Assembly: GCA_002426195.1 (NCBI GenBank)
Contig: DIOT01000029.1
Location: forward strand, 1 to 18,355
Length of the DNA: 18,355 bases
From: Bacteroidales bacterium UBA5507
GTDB taxonomy: Bacteria; Bacteroidota; Bacteroidia; Bacteroidales; Lentimicrobiaceae
Direction of reading: 5' to 3'
Shown here: in pieces, positions 1 to 7,529 of the stretch
How the letters are laid out: each line of letters begins with the position of its first letter
Position numbering within the stretch: the first letter of the stretch is position 1
Made by a program: the position numbers and the translations under genes
Notes under the pieces: generated by a model
Databases searched by the model: none
What the model saw: the letters and a program-made list of their open reading frames with translations, nothing else
Told to the model about the DNA's origin: nothing

Positions 1-6
1 AATTTA

Positions 7-23
7 GTGGAGCTGGCGGGAGT
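7..23. repeat. Left attachment site: 17-bp copy of the ssrA 3' end
   Basis: GTGGAGCTGGCGGGAGT is identical to 18333-18349, and identity stops on both sides (a6 versus t18332, a24 versus c18350). Read on the minus strand it is part of the T arm and the acceptor stem of tmRNA. The bases 1-6 should be host DNA that lay downstream of ssrA before insertion. Here the copy is detached from any tmRNA body, so it is the non-functional end. Confidence 0.9.
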
Positions 24-95
24 ACATAAATTGTTAATTCCTAATAAATATATCACCTACCAATATTAACTGTATCATTTAATTAGTGGTACTTA

Positions 96-125
96 TTGAC
101 TTTTAAGTTAACATTACTATATTTG
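96..125 (+). promoter_or_regulatory. Putative Bacteroidota-type promoter of the integrase
   Basis: TTG at 96-98 and TATATTTG at 118-125 are separated by 19 bp. This matches the Bacteroidota sigma-factor consensus (TTG, 19-21 bp, TAnnTTTG). Transcription would start near 132, giving a leader of about 57 nt that contains the tandem GTTACCC repeats before the integrase ATG at 189. Confidence 0.6.
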
Positions 126-153
126 TAACGTCTGTTTATTTAACATAAAAACC

Positions 154-172
154 GTTACCCATATCGTTACCC
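154..172 (+). repeat. Left-end tandem GTTACCC repeat (candidate integrase arm site)
   Basis: GTTACCC at 154-160 and 166-172 are separated by ATATC, giving a 12-bp repeat period. The same arrangement, with ATACC as the spacer, recurs at 18269-18287 in the same orientation. Paired short repeats near both ends of an integrative element are typical of arm-type sites bound by the N-terminal domain of a tyrosine recombinase. This copy lies in the predicted leader of the integrase, so binding could also repress integrase expression. Confidence 0.65.
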
Positions 173-188
173 TTTTAAAAGTCATTCA

Positions 189-1460
189 ATGGGAAATATT
201 AAGTTCTACCTGAATAAAGGCAAAGGTAGAAAATCAAGTCGTCCAATAATGATTAGCTACCATTTTAACGGACAACGCCTCTTTTATTATACAGGTCTAA
301 AGATTGCAGAGAGCGAGTTTAACCCCAACGGAAAGTTTCCTGCTAAACCCGAATGTAATGATAGAATATATATCAATGAAAGATTGAAGCTTATTCGGAA
401 TGCCATTGGTGAAATAGAGAACGAAAATTTAGCAGGAGGTAGGATATTGACTCCGGATTTATTAAGGTCAGCTTTGAATGAACGATTAAAAGCAAGGCCG
501 GTAAATAAGCCGATCAAAGAAAAGAAGGTAACCTTGAAGGAGTACTTTGATATTTACATAAATGAACTTCCAAACCGGGTGAACCGAAAAGGTCATAAAC
601 TTTCAAAATCAATGGTAACCAAATATGGGACTATTAAGAACTTATTTATTGACTTTTGTGATTTTGAAGGTCGGGAGTATGACTTTCAGGACATGAATGA
701 AAGCTTCTATAAGAGGTTTTCGGCCTTTATGATCAACCAGAAAAAGTATGCAGTCAATACTTATGGCCGGAACTTTAAATTCCTTAAAACTATCTTAAAT
801 GAAGCTTCCAAGCTAAATGAGAATGGGATACGGTATAATGAATTTTCAGAATACAAAACATTTGCTACAGGAATACACGAGGAAAGCGATAGTATTTATT
901 TGACAGAAAGTGAGCTAAAGAAACTATATAATCTTGACCTTACAAGCAAACCCGGACTTGAAAAAGTCCGTGACCTGTTCCTTGTTGGCTGCTATACGGG
1001 ATTAAGATTTTCAGATTATACTTCTATTCAACCTGAAGATATCAAGGTAGATAGGCTGCGAGTGATGGATATAAAGACTAAATCAAAGGTTGTAATACCA
1101 TTAGCACCTGTAGTTAAGCAAATCCTTGAAAAATATAACTTCAAACTTCCAAAAGCAATCAGTAATCAAAAGTTTAATGAAGCACTTAAAACTATTGCAG
1201 AATTGTCCGGCCTAAATGAAACTGTCGTAACAAAAATAACCAGAGGTGGGGTTTTACAAACGAAAACACAACCCAAATACAAATTAGTTACTTCTCATGT
1301 AGCTCGCAGGAGCTTTGCAACGAATGGAGTTAAGCATGGTCTATCTCCGGTGTTGATTATGGCAATAACAGGTCATAAAACAGAAAAGGAGTTTTGGAAA
1401 TACGTTAAAGTATCGAATGAAGAAAAGGCCGATCTTTTTGAGAAGGAGATGAACTGGTAA
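189..1460 (+). CDS. Tyrosine recombinase / integrase
   Basis: A 423-aa site-specific recombinase that should integrate and excise the element at ssrA. The N-terminal ~100 residues look like the arm-DNA-binding domain of Bacteroidota phage-type integrases. Residues ~113-225 are the SAM-like core-binding domain. The catalytic domain follows, with Arg273 in TGLRFSDY, Lys298 in the beta hairpin (IKTKSK), His370 and Arg373 in HVARRS, His396 in ITGHKT and the nucleophile Tyr405 in FWKYVK. All catalytic residues are present, so the enzyme looks active. The length is normal for the family. The ATG at 189 is the first in frame after the putative promoter at 96-125, and no Shine-Dalgarno sequence is visible, which is usual in Bacteroidota. 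The gene sits 166 bp inside the left att site and points inward. Confidence 0.95.
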   Translation: MGNIKFYLNKGKGRKSSRPIMISYHFNGQRLFYYTGLKIAESEFNPNGKFPAKPECNDRIYINERLKLIRNAIGEIENENLAGGRILTPDLLRSALNERLKARPVNKPIKEKKVTLKEYFDIYINELPNRVNRKGHKLSKSMVTKYGTIKNLFIDFCDFEGREYDFQDMNESFYKRFSAFMINQKKYAVNTYGRNFKFLKTILNEASKLNENGIRYNEFSEYKTFATGIHEESDSIYLTESELKKLYNLDLTSKPGLEKVRDLFLVGCYTGLRFSDYTSIQPEDIKVDRLRVMDIKTKSKVVIPLAPVVKQILEKYNFKLPKAISNQKFNEALKTIAELSGLNETVVTKITRGGVLQTKTQPKYKLVTSHVARRSFATNGVKHGLSPVLIMAITGHKTEKEFWKYVKVSNEEKADLFEKEMNW

Positions 1461-1479
1461 TAAACACAAGACCTAATTT

Positions 1480-2052
1480 ATGAGCTACCATTTATATTAC
1501 CAACGCCTAAAGGAAATCCTTAAGAAAAGCATGACGATTGATAATCTGCTCGATAGGCTTAAATACTTAAGAAGGGAAAGAGCATGGTTTATATCACAAA
1601 ATGACAATTCGGATGTGCCGAGGATTGTAGTTCTTTACGATCTTGCAATACAAGAAACAGAGGATTTAATCAAGTTAGATTTTCAGAAGCCAGTTCCTAA
1701 ACCAGAAGTTCAATTCAATCAAGTTGAAAGTCTATCAGCAGAACAAATGATTAAAACCATCCTTGAACCGGTGCGAGAAGCGTTTGACAGTCCAGATCAT
1801 ATAGATAGAATTAGCGAAGCTCTTATAGAATATTCAAAAAACAGTAATTTACCAGAAAAGACTGATAAAGAAAGGTTAAAAACTCCGGTTGAGTATTACT
1901 ATTATTTTAAACAGGTCAGGCCTTTATTGGGAATGTCTTACACACAGATAGCTAATGTTTTAGTTTACTTTATTCGTCATTACGATGATGTCGCGGCAAG
2001 TACAATCAGTAGTCAAATAAAGAAAAGTAAAATACACTCAAAAGATAGTTAA
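1480..2052 (+). CDS. Hypothetical protein, possible HTH at C-terminus
   Basis: A 190-aa acidic/basic mixed protein that I do not recognise. It starts 19 bp after the integrase stop, so it is probably cotranscribed with it. Residues ~1-60 are rich in charged residues and predicted helical (LKEILKK, LLDRLKYLRRER). The C-terminal ~50 residues (LLGMSYTQIANVL, then ASTISSQIKKSK) have the spacing of a helix-turn-helix, with a possible recognition helix around TISSQIKK. No signal peptide or membrane segment is seen. Its place between the integrase and the excisionase-like gene suggests an element-specific role in recombination control or replication, but this is only inferred from position. Confidence 0.7.
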   Translation: MSYHLYYQRLKEILKKSMTIDNLLDRLKYLRRERAWFISQNDNSDVPRIVVLYDLAIQETEDLIKLDFQKPVPKPEVQFNQVESLSAEQMIKTILEPVREAFDSPDHIDRISEALIEYSKNSNLPEKTDKERLKTPVEYYYYFKQVRPLLGMSYTQIANVLVYFIRHYDDVAASTISSQIKKSKIHSKDS

Positions 2053-2059
2053 TCTTTTT

Positions 2060-2206
2060 TTGCACCGAGTTGCACCGAATTACCCCGATTGGTGCAATCT
2101 ATATCATGTTACTTTAATTTATAATAATATCACATAGCCTTGTGAATCTGATGATTGCGAGGTCATTGATATTTACCCAATTTTGGTGATCGCACCAAAA
2201 GTGCAA
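2060..2206. repeat. CACC-containing direct and inverted repeats in the intergenic region (operator or origin candidate)
   Basis: Between the 190-aa gene and the HTH gene, TTGCACCGA occurs at 2060-2068 and 2070-2078, one helical turn apart. Its inverted form TTGGTGCAA is at 2089-2097, so 2070-2097 is a hyphenated palindrome with 7-bp arms. A second palindrome, TTTTGGTG/CACCAAAA with a 4-nt centre, is at 2181-2200, followed by GTGCAATATA at 2201-2210, which resembles GTGCAATCTATA at 2092-2103. The DNA between is AT-rich. This is compatible with an operator array for the downstream HTH protein or an iteron-like origin for the SF3 helicase. Neither role can be decided from sequence alone. Confidence 0.6.
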
Positions 2207-2240
2207 TATAGTTTAGCGTCATAAACCTAAACTAAAAACT

Positions 2241-2525
2241 ATGAGCACACCTTCTTTTGAAAACTTACCCGGCTTAGTGCTTGGATTACAACAACAGGTC
2301 GGCCAGTTACAGACAACAATTGACAAGCTCGTGCAAGCTAAAGAGCAGCCACAAAGTGAGGAACGCATCTATGGTGATAAAGGCTTGGCTGAGTACTTGA
2401 AATGTACCGTGCAAACTATAAGCCGGCTTAAGATGGCCGGTAAAATTCCCTTCCATAGATACGGACGCCGGTATTACTACCTTCGCTCGGAAGTTGATCA
2501 GGCATTTAATTGTAAGCGGAGGTAA
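2241..2525 (+). CDS. Excisionase-like small HTH protein (DUF3853-like)
   Basis: A 94-aa DNA-binding protein. Residues ~1-35 form a glutamine-rich helical segment, possibly a coiled coil (LGLQQQVGQLQTTIDKL). Residues ~43-90 are a MerR/excisionase-type winged HTH (HTH_17): YGDKGLAEYLKCTVQTISRL, then AGKIPFHRYGRRYYYLRSEVDQ. This matches my recollection of the DUF3853 family found on Bacteroidota mobile elements. Such proteins act as recombination directionality factors or as regulators of the replication genes. The gene follows the CACC repeat region, its likely binding site, and ends one base before the next ATG. Family placement is from memory, without a search. Confidence 0.85.
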   Translation: MSTPSFENLPGLVLGLQQQVGQLQTTIDKLVQAKEQPQSEERIYGDKGLAEYLKCTVQTISRLKMAGKIPFHRYGRRYYYLRSEVDQAFNCKRR

Positions 2526-2526
2526 T

Positions 2527-4209
2527 ATGGGACAAAATAATGAAAGCCCGTGTACCGGGGAAATGGTAACGGGCAAAATGCTTAAGACACACGAAAATAC
2601 TGTAAATGAGTGTAAAGTCCAAATTGAGAAAGTTAATAACAGTTTTCAACTACCCAAGTTAATGATTGAATTTGATGACCTGACCAGTCCGGAAACTTAT
2701 CTAAATCATATACATCAATTAAAAGGGAAAAATGAAGTTACACCTCATAATAAAATACTGAATCATTTGCTTGACCAGATCGAGCCATTGGACTTTGAGA
2801 CACTTGCTTATCCTGAAGCGAAGTCAATAAGAGAACAGATGGAAGATCTTGATATAAATGGGTCAGATGAAGACAAGGAAGAGTGGAATATGTATAGTAA
2901 ACAGCTCAATAAGTTAAAATTGAATGTTAAACATTATTTAGTTCTATCTATAGAGAATACATTGAAACTTGCTGAAAAGAACCAATGGGGCTTGTGTAAA
3001 AACTTGGATTTCATTTACTTATTCAATGGAACGTATTGGGATGAAGTTAACGTTGAAACTTTTCAAAAATTTTTGGGAGAAGCCGCAGAAAAGATGGGAG
3101 TACCAAAATTCTCAGCACGGTACTATCAGTTCAGGGAGCAACTTTTTAAACAATTCCTTGCAAGTGGTCATTTGCCTACACCAGAGAGTGAAAAGGATAC
3201 AGTGCTTATAAACTTGCTTAATGGAACATTTGAAATCAACCCACAGGGTATCAAATTAAGGCCATTTGACCGTTCCGACTTCATAACTTATAAGCTCCCT
3301 TTTGAATATGACCCACAGGCTAAAGCTCCATTATTTGAGGCATATCTAAATAGGGTTTTGCCGGATAAAGACAGGCAAAAAGTACTGGCTGAATATTTAG
3401 GCTTTGTATTTATTAAACACGGTAGTAACGCTTTAAAAGAGGAAAAAGCTTTAATTCTTTTTGGAACCGGTGCCAATGGAAAAAGTGTGTTTTTTGAAAT
3501 CGTAAACGCTTTATTAGGAAGTGATAACGTAAGTAGTTATTCACTTCAAAGCCTCACTAACGATAACGGATATTTTCGAGCTAAATTGGCCAATAAGCTT
3601 GTTAATTATGCATCTGAGATAAACGGAAAATTAGAAGCTTCCATATTTAAACAGTTAGTTTCCGGTGAACCTGTCGAAGCTCGCTTACCTTATGGGGAAC
3701 CCTTTATACTGAAGCAGTATGCAAGAATGATTTTTAATTGCAATGAGCTTCCAAAAGATGTTGAGCACACAGCCGCTTATTTTAGAAGGTTTTTAATAAT
3801 TCCATTCGATGTGACAATTCCTGAGAGCGAGCAAGATAAAAACCTGCACACAAAGATAATCCTAAACGAGCTCTCAGGTGTATTCAATTGGGTCATAGAA
3901 GGCTTAAATAGGTTGCTGGAACAAAAACACTTCTCTGACTGTGATGCTGCAAAAAAGGCTGTAGAACAATACGAGATTGAAAGTGATAGCGTAAAAATGT
4001 TTCTTGTTGACAATGAGTATAAGGTTTCAGCGATTAATGAAATACCTTTAAAGGAACTTGTTAGCGAATACAGAAGCTATTGTATAGAGAATGGTTTTAG
4101 AGCTTGTTCACGAAATACCTTAACAGGAAGGTTAAGGAGCTCTGGATATCAGTTAAACCGTAAAAACTATGGGACAGTTGTTAATGCGGAAAAAATGATT
4201 GTTTATTAA
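2527..4209 (+). CDS. SF3 (D5/P4-type) replicative helicase
   Basis: A 560-aa superfamily 3 ATPase/helicase, as in phage and plasmid D5- or P4-type primase-helicases. Residues ~130-290 resemble the D5_N region (WGLCKNLDFIYLFNGTYW and following). The helicase core has Walker A GTGANGKS at ~313-320, the Walker B region LVNYASEIN at ~358-366, the sensor motif IFNCNELP at ~402-409 and a likely arginine finger in FRRF at ~419-422. No primase active site is present. The start at 2527 is preferred over an in-frame ATG at 2494, because the latter lies inside the HTH gene, whereas 2527 follows a rare GGAGG at 2518-2522. It probably unwinds the element's origin and works with the downstream zinc-ribbon/TOPRIM protein. 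Confidence 0.9.
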   Translation: MGQNNESPCTGEMVTGKMLKTHENTVNECKVQIEKVNNSFQLPKLMIEFDDLTSPETYLNHIHQLKGKNEVTPHNKILNHLLDQIEPLDFETLAYPEAKSIREQMEDLDINGSDEDKEEWNMYSKQLNKLKLNVKHYLVLSIENTLKLAEKNQWGLCKNLDFIYLFNGTYWDEVNVETFQKFLGEAAEKMGVPKFSARYYQFREQLFKQFLASGHLPTPESEKDTVLINLLNGTFEINPQGIKLRPFDRSDFITYKLPFEYDPQAKAPLFEAYLNRVLPDKDRQKVLAEYLGFVFIKHGSNALKEEKALILFGTGANGKSVFFEIVNALLGSDNVSSYSLQSLTNDNGYFRAKLANKLVNYASEINGKLEASIFKQLVSGEPVEARLPYGEPFILKQYARMIFNCNELPKDVEHTAAYFRRFLIIPFDVTIPESEQDKNLHTKIILNELSGVFNWVIEGLNRLLEQKHFSDCDAAKKAVEQYEIESDSVKMFLVDNEYKVSAINEIPLKELVSEYRSYCIENGFRACSRNTLTGRLRSSGYQLNRKNYGTVVNAEKMIVY

Positions 4210-4237
4210 CTACACTATTTACACTTACTTCACTTAA

Positions 4238-5629
4238 GTGGAACAGGAATTTAGATACATCTTAGAAAAGGGAAGTAAAAAGTTTCCTTGTCCATTATGT
4301 GGCAAAAAGACTTTTGTACGATACAAAGATAGTGATACAGGTAATTACTTACCAGAAGTCTATGGACGTTGTGATCGCGAAAGCAAATGCTCATACCATC
4401 TGAATCCTTACATAGATGGATATGCAAAATCTAAGAACGACTACTCACAAGGGTTTAATAAACTGCATTATAATGCTTTTCCGGCAAAAAAGATAAATAA
4501 AGAGCCTCCACCTGACCCAGTATTTTTTGACTTTGACAGTTTCAAACTGACATTACAATCGGGACGTTATGAAAAAAATAAATTCTTGCAAAATTTATTG
4601 TACAGAATACCATTTCCCCTTGATGTTGATGAGGTGTCCAAGGTGGTAAAACTTTACCGGTTAGGTACAGTAACTAACGGATATATGGCCGGGGCTTTAA
4701 CATTACCCTTTATTGACTTAATGGATAATGTCAGGGCTATTCAGGTAAAACAATTTGACGAACACAACCATACAATAGCAACAGACTTCTTACATTCTAT
4801 AATGGAAAAGCATTATCTTCAGCACAATACACCGTTACCACACTGGCTGAAAGAATACAGAAAACAGGATAAACGAATTTCCTGTCTGTTTGGAGAACAT
4901 CTTTTAAGTAAGTACCCAAATAACCCTGTTGCGTTGGTAGAAGCACCTAAAACAGCTATTTATGGTACATTATATTTTGGATTGCCAGATACATCAGACA
5001 GTCTGATCTGGTTGGCTGTATACAATAAGAGCAGCTTTTCGTTCGAAAAATTGAAAGTACTTCAAGGAAGGTTCGTCTATGTATTTCCTGATCTTTCAAT
5101 CAATGGGAATACTTATAAGGAATGGGAAGCTAAAGCTAAAGTGTATGAAAGCCAGTTACCCAGGACTCAATTCATATTCTCTGATTTACTCGAAAAAAAA
5201 GCACCAGAAAGAGACAGGTTTGAAGGTAATGATTTAGCTGATTTTTTAATAAAACAGGACTGGAGATTCTTCAGAGGGGGAATTGTTAATTCCAATATTC
5301 AATCAACTCAAGAGCCTGAACAGGTCAAAAGTGAAGCAAGTGCAGCAAGTGAAGTTCAAAAAACAAAATTTGTTTCTCAGCGAAGTGAAGTTAAATCGGA
5401 TGTTGATGACCTAAAATGGGAAAATAATATAAAAGACCTTGAGAATTACTTTGCTGGAATTGTGATTCCATGTCAACCGCTTAACTTAAATAAGTTCAGC
5501 ACAATAATCGACTGTTCGAAGTTCATTGAAAGCCACCTAACAGCTTTGAAAACATATAAAGGAAAGCGTATTTCCCTTCCATTCTATGACCGGTTAATTG
5601 AGTTAAGGAGTCGTTTGAATGCCAGTTAG
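4238..5629 (+). CDS. Zinc-ribbon and TOPRIM-like primase-type protein (DUF6371-like)
   Basis: A 463-aa protein starting at GTG (4238), 28 bp after the helicase gene. The N-terminus carries a zinc ribbon: Cys18-x2-Cys21 (FPCPLCGKK) and Cys45-x5-Cys51 followed by His54 (GRCDRESKCSYHLNPY). This is the pattern of DUF6371 proteins of Bacteroidota elements. Residues ~230-340 have TOPRIM-like spacing: Glu235 in VALVEAPKTA, Asp285 in VYVFPDLSINGN, and Asp332/Asp335 in GNDLADFL. It could be the primase that the SF3 helicase lacks, although the TOPRIM glycines are poorly conserved. The C-terminal ~110 residues are low-complexity followed by a helical region. The GTG start is the least certain point, but no ATG precedes the zinc ribbon. 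Confidence 0.8.
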   Translation: MEQEFRYILEKGSKKFPCPLCGKKTFVRYKDSDTGNYLPEVYGRCDRESKCSYHLNPYIDGYAKSKNDYSQGFNKLHYNAFPAKKINKEPPPDPVFFDFDSFKLTLQSGRYEKNKFLQNLLYRIPFPLDVDEVSKVVKLYRLGTVTNGYMAGALTLPFIDLMDNVRAIQVKQFDEHNHTIATDFLHSIMEKHYLQHNTPLPHWLKEYRKQDKRISCLFGEHLLSKYPNNPVALVEAPKTAIYGTLYFGLPDTSDSLIWLAVYNKSSFSFEKLKVLQGRFVYVFPDLSINGNTYKEWEAKAKVYESQLPRTQFIFSDLLEKKAPERDRFEGNDLADFLIKQDWRFFRGGIVNSNIQSTQEPEQVKSEASAASEVQKTKFVSQRSEVKSDVDDLKWENNIKDLENYFAGIVIPCQPLNLNKFSTIIDCSKFIESHLTALKTYKGKRISLPFYDRLIELRSRLNAS

Positions 5630-5865
5630 AACATTTTATATATAGGAGAAAGCAGATCATTCAAGGATCGCAGTTTGTGAGCAGATAAAATAAGTTCTAC
5701 ACTGGTAATTTATTTTTTAATACTGCCGTATAAAACACTCTTTATCAATAATATCTATCGTGATTAAATTTAATTTTATTGAGACAAATAATGAGCTATT
5801 TTCTACTTGACTTTTGGTTCCTTTGTCTTTTAAGACTGGCATATATTGAAAGGAGTCTCTGCAAA
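5630..5865. other. Convergent intergenic region without a recognised feature
   Basis: This 236-bp AT-rich gap separates the plus-strand replication module from the minus-strand cargo. I see no strong hairpin with a U tract on either strand; the best candidate, ATAC/GTAT around 5733-5744, has only four base pairs. No additional gene is supported here. Confidence 0.5.
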
Positions 5866-6399
5866 CTATTTATCATTGATTATTACTCTGTTGGCCTTTT
5901 CAATCCAAAGCACCCACAATACAAAAATCACCACATAAACCATATTCTCAAAGAGTCCATGATAAAAATTGTATCTATCAGTTGTATAATAAAGGACTAA
6001 ACCTAAAGTGGTTATTCTTATTGCATTTACTAACTGGATAAGAATAATTCCACTAAGAAGATACCAGAGCTTATGTTTCCATGAACCTGAAGTTAGGATT
6101 ATTACAAGGCACCAATAAAGCAACCCTCTCATAGAGGTACATACTGGTTCAATTGACATGTATCCGTATGTTTGATTTACAGATGTTATATAAAAAGTGG
6201 TACCCTCGACCCTGTAAGGAATGCCAATAGAATATAGAGCTCCCTTCACTTCCTGTATCAATAAAGTGATTTCAAGGCTCATTATAGGTTTCATAATATC
6301 AAACGCTATCCATTGATAGATGAAATGACCACAAATGATTAAAAGGCTAAAAAAGAGTATGCAGTATGGATATCGAGTGGTCAATTGCTTGTAGTTCAT
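5866..6399 (-). CDS. Exosortase/archaeosortase-family protein
   Basis: A 177-aa polytopic membrane protein with the three invariant residues of the exosortase/archaeosortase superfamily: Cys87 in EPVCTSMRG, Arg128 in NAIRIT and His147 in FYHGLFEN, each next to hydrophobic segments. Predicted membrane segments are ~12-33, ~92-106, ~109-126 and ~151-167. Family members are transpeptidases that cut and anchor proteins carrying a C-terminal sorting signal (short motif, membrane helix, basic tail). The length suits the compact Bacteroidota forms such as XrtF-type proteins, but I cannot assign the subtype. It is 131 bp downstream of the HNH gene on the same strand, with no clear promoter. No protein in this window has a convincing sorting signal, so its substrate would be elsewhere. 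Confidence 0.85.
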   Translation of the reverse strand: MNYKQLTTRYPYCILFFSLLIICGHFIYQWIAFDIMKPIMSLEITLLIQEVKGALYSIGIPYRVEGTTFYITSVNQTYGYMSIEPVCTSMRGLLYWCLVIILTSGSWKHKLWYLLSGIILIQLVNAIRITTLGLVLYYTTDRYNFYHGLFENMVYVVIFVLWVLWIEKANRVIINDK

Positions 6400-6430
6400 T
6401 TTAGATAACTTTAGTAGAGTAGAAGGAAAT

Positions 6431-6449
6431 AGCAGAAGTTACATCTGCT
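6431..6449 (-). terminator. Small hairpin between the HNH and exosortase genes
   Basis: AGCAGA (6431-6436) and TCTGCT (6444-6449) form a 6-bp stem with a 7-nt loop. On the minus strand it is followed by a pyrimidine-rich ATTTCCTTCTACTCT and not by a clean U tract, so it is at best a weak terminator or a leader hairpin of the exosortase gene. Confidence 0.25.
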
Positions 6450-6530
6450 TAGTTAAGTTTATTTCACTTGCCCTCGGTTTATAGTAATGTAAGTTGATGT
6501 TAATCATTTTTTAAATGCTTATGTGCCCTT

Positions 6531-7529
6531 TTAAAATATATTATCATGGATATCAAGAAATAGAGGATTACCATCCTGATCTTGCATAAAAGTCCATACA
6601 AGACCTTCCTGAGGATTAACTTGTTCTTCCGGTAGGCCTGTTAAATGAGACAGGAAATGACCATAGTCCTTATAATTAAATTTGTCAAAAATGGGTCTAT
6701 TACTAAGTCCGCCTAATGGAAGTTGGTGAATTTTTAGTACTCCGTTCTCATCTCCTATAATATATTTGGGAGTTCTGTTTATTAAGGAATTCCAATAAAA
6801 TACAAGTGCTATTAACTCCCTAAACTGAATTGGATGCAAAGGATGTTGAAAAAATTGAGGATACATTTTTGAGAAATCTCTTAACTGTTGGCTGTCTTGA
6901 AGCATTCCAATTATTCCGGTGTCACCCATCCTGATAGCTATACACATGCATTGTAAATTATCAGTAAAATCCCAATTTTTTATCTGCTCTTTTGAACTTT
7001 GAAGATTAACAACTAAAATAGTAAAGGGAGAGAACTCATTAAAATCAACAAGCTGCCGGCAACTTTGGAGAAAAATGTAATGCGTCTGATAATCATCTAA
7101 TATTTCTGGGGACAATATTGCATCCGAATCTGTCACTTGTTGGTTATACTTTAAAAAAAGCTCCTTATACATTAACCCGTAGAATATTTTCCCTATCCAC
7201 TGAAATAATGTTAATTGGTCGAGTTTTTTAACCTCTACAAAGCCACTGAGAGCTGCTTTATGCACTTTGGATTCAATCTGTTTTAAGTAATGGTTATTGC
7301 AATCTTTACAACATGGAATTGTCAGGTTTTTATATGGAATAGACGTTCCATTTATAAGAACGATATGCTGATTCCACAGATCGTACTTTCTTTGAAGCCA
7401 CTTTGGTATTACGTGCTCAATTGACTTATTAGAGCTTGTGAGTTCAACACCACACAAAAAGCAGTAGGTGTCTGCTTTTTTACTATGCAAAATTTTATTC
7501 CAGATTTTATGTATATCAATTCCTGTCAT
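6531..7529 (-). CDS. HNH endonuclease-family protein
   Basis: A 332-aa protein with an N-terminal HNH fold. Cys23-x2-Cys26 (YCFLCGVEL) and Cys74-x2-Cys77 (CCKDCNNHYL) form the zinc-binding pairs, and Glu38-His39 in SIEHVIPKWL provides the catalytic histidine of the betabeta-alpha-metal motif. This EHVIPKWL arrangement is common in HNH proteins of phages and defence islands. The remaining ~240 residues are unrecognised and may recognise a target. The start ATG lies inside the upstream GIY-YIG gene (14-nt overlap), so translation is probably coupled. It is the last gene of the run that starts with the XRE regulator. A nuclease acting on invading DNA is likely; its substrate is not evident. Confidence 0.85.
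   Translation of the reverse strand: MTGIDIHKIWNKILHSKKADTYCFLCGVELTSSNKSIEHVIPKWLQRKYDLWNQHIVLINGTSIPYKNLTIPCCKDCNNHYLKQIESKVHKAALSGFVEVKKLDQLTLFQWIGKIFYGLMYKELFLKYNQQVTDSDAILSPEILDDYQTHYIFLQSCRQLVDFNEFSPFTILVVNLQSSKEQIKNWDFTDNLQCMCIAIRMGDTGIIGMLQDSQQLRDFSKMYPQFFQHPLHPIQFRELIALVFYWNSLINRTPKYIIGDENGVLKIHQLPLGGLSNRPIFDKFNYKDYGHFLSHLTGLPEEQVNPQEGLVWTFMQDQDGNPLFLDIHDNIF

Noticed and set aside
2494..2526. Earlier in-frame ATG for the SF3 helicase
   Set aside because: It lies inside the HTH gene, whereas the ATG at 2527 directly follows that gene's stop and a GGAGG.
5193..5200. A8 run in the zinc-ribbon/TOPRIM gene as a programmed frameshift
   Set aside because: A shift yields no meaningful product or domain boundary here; it is probably a chance homopolymer in AT-rich DNA.
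5779..6000. Plus-strand 73-aa reading frame opposite the exosortase gene
   Set aside because: Most of it is the reverse complement of a well-supported gene, with no recognisable protein features. The same holds for other frames opposite hsdR and hsdMS.
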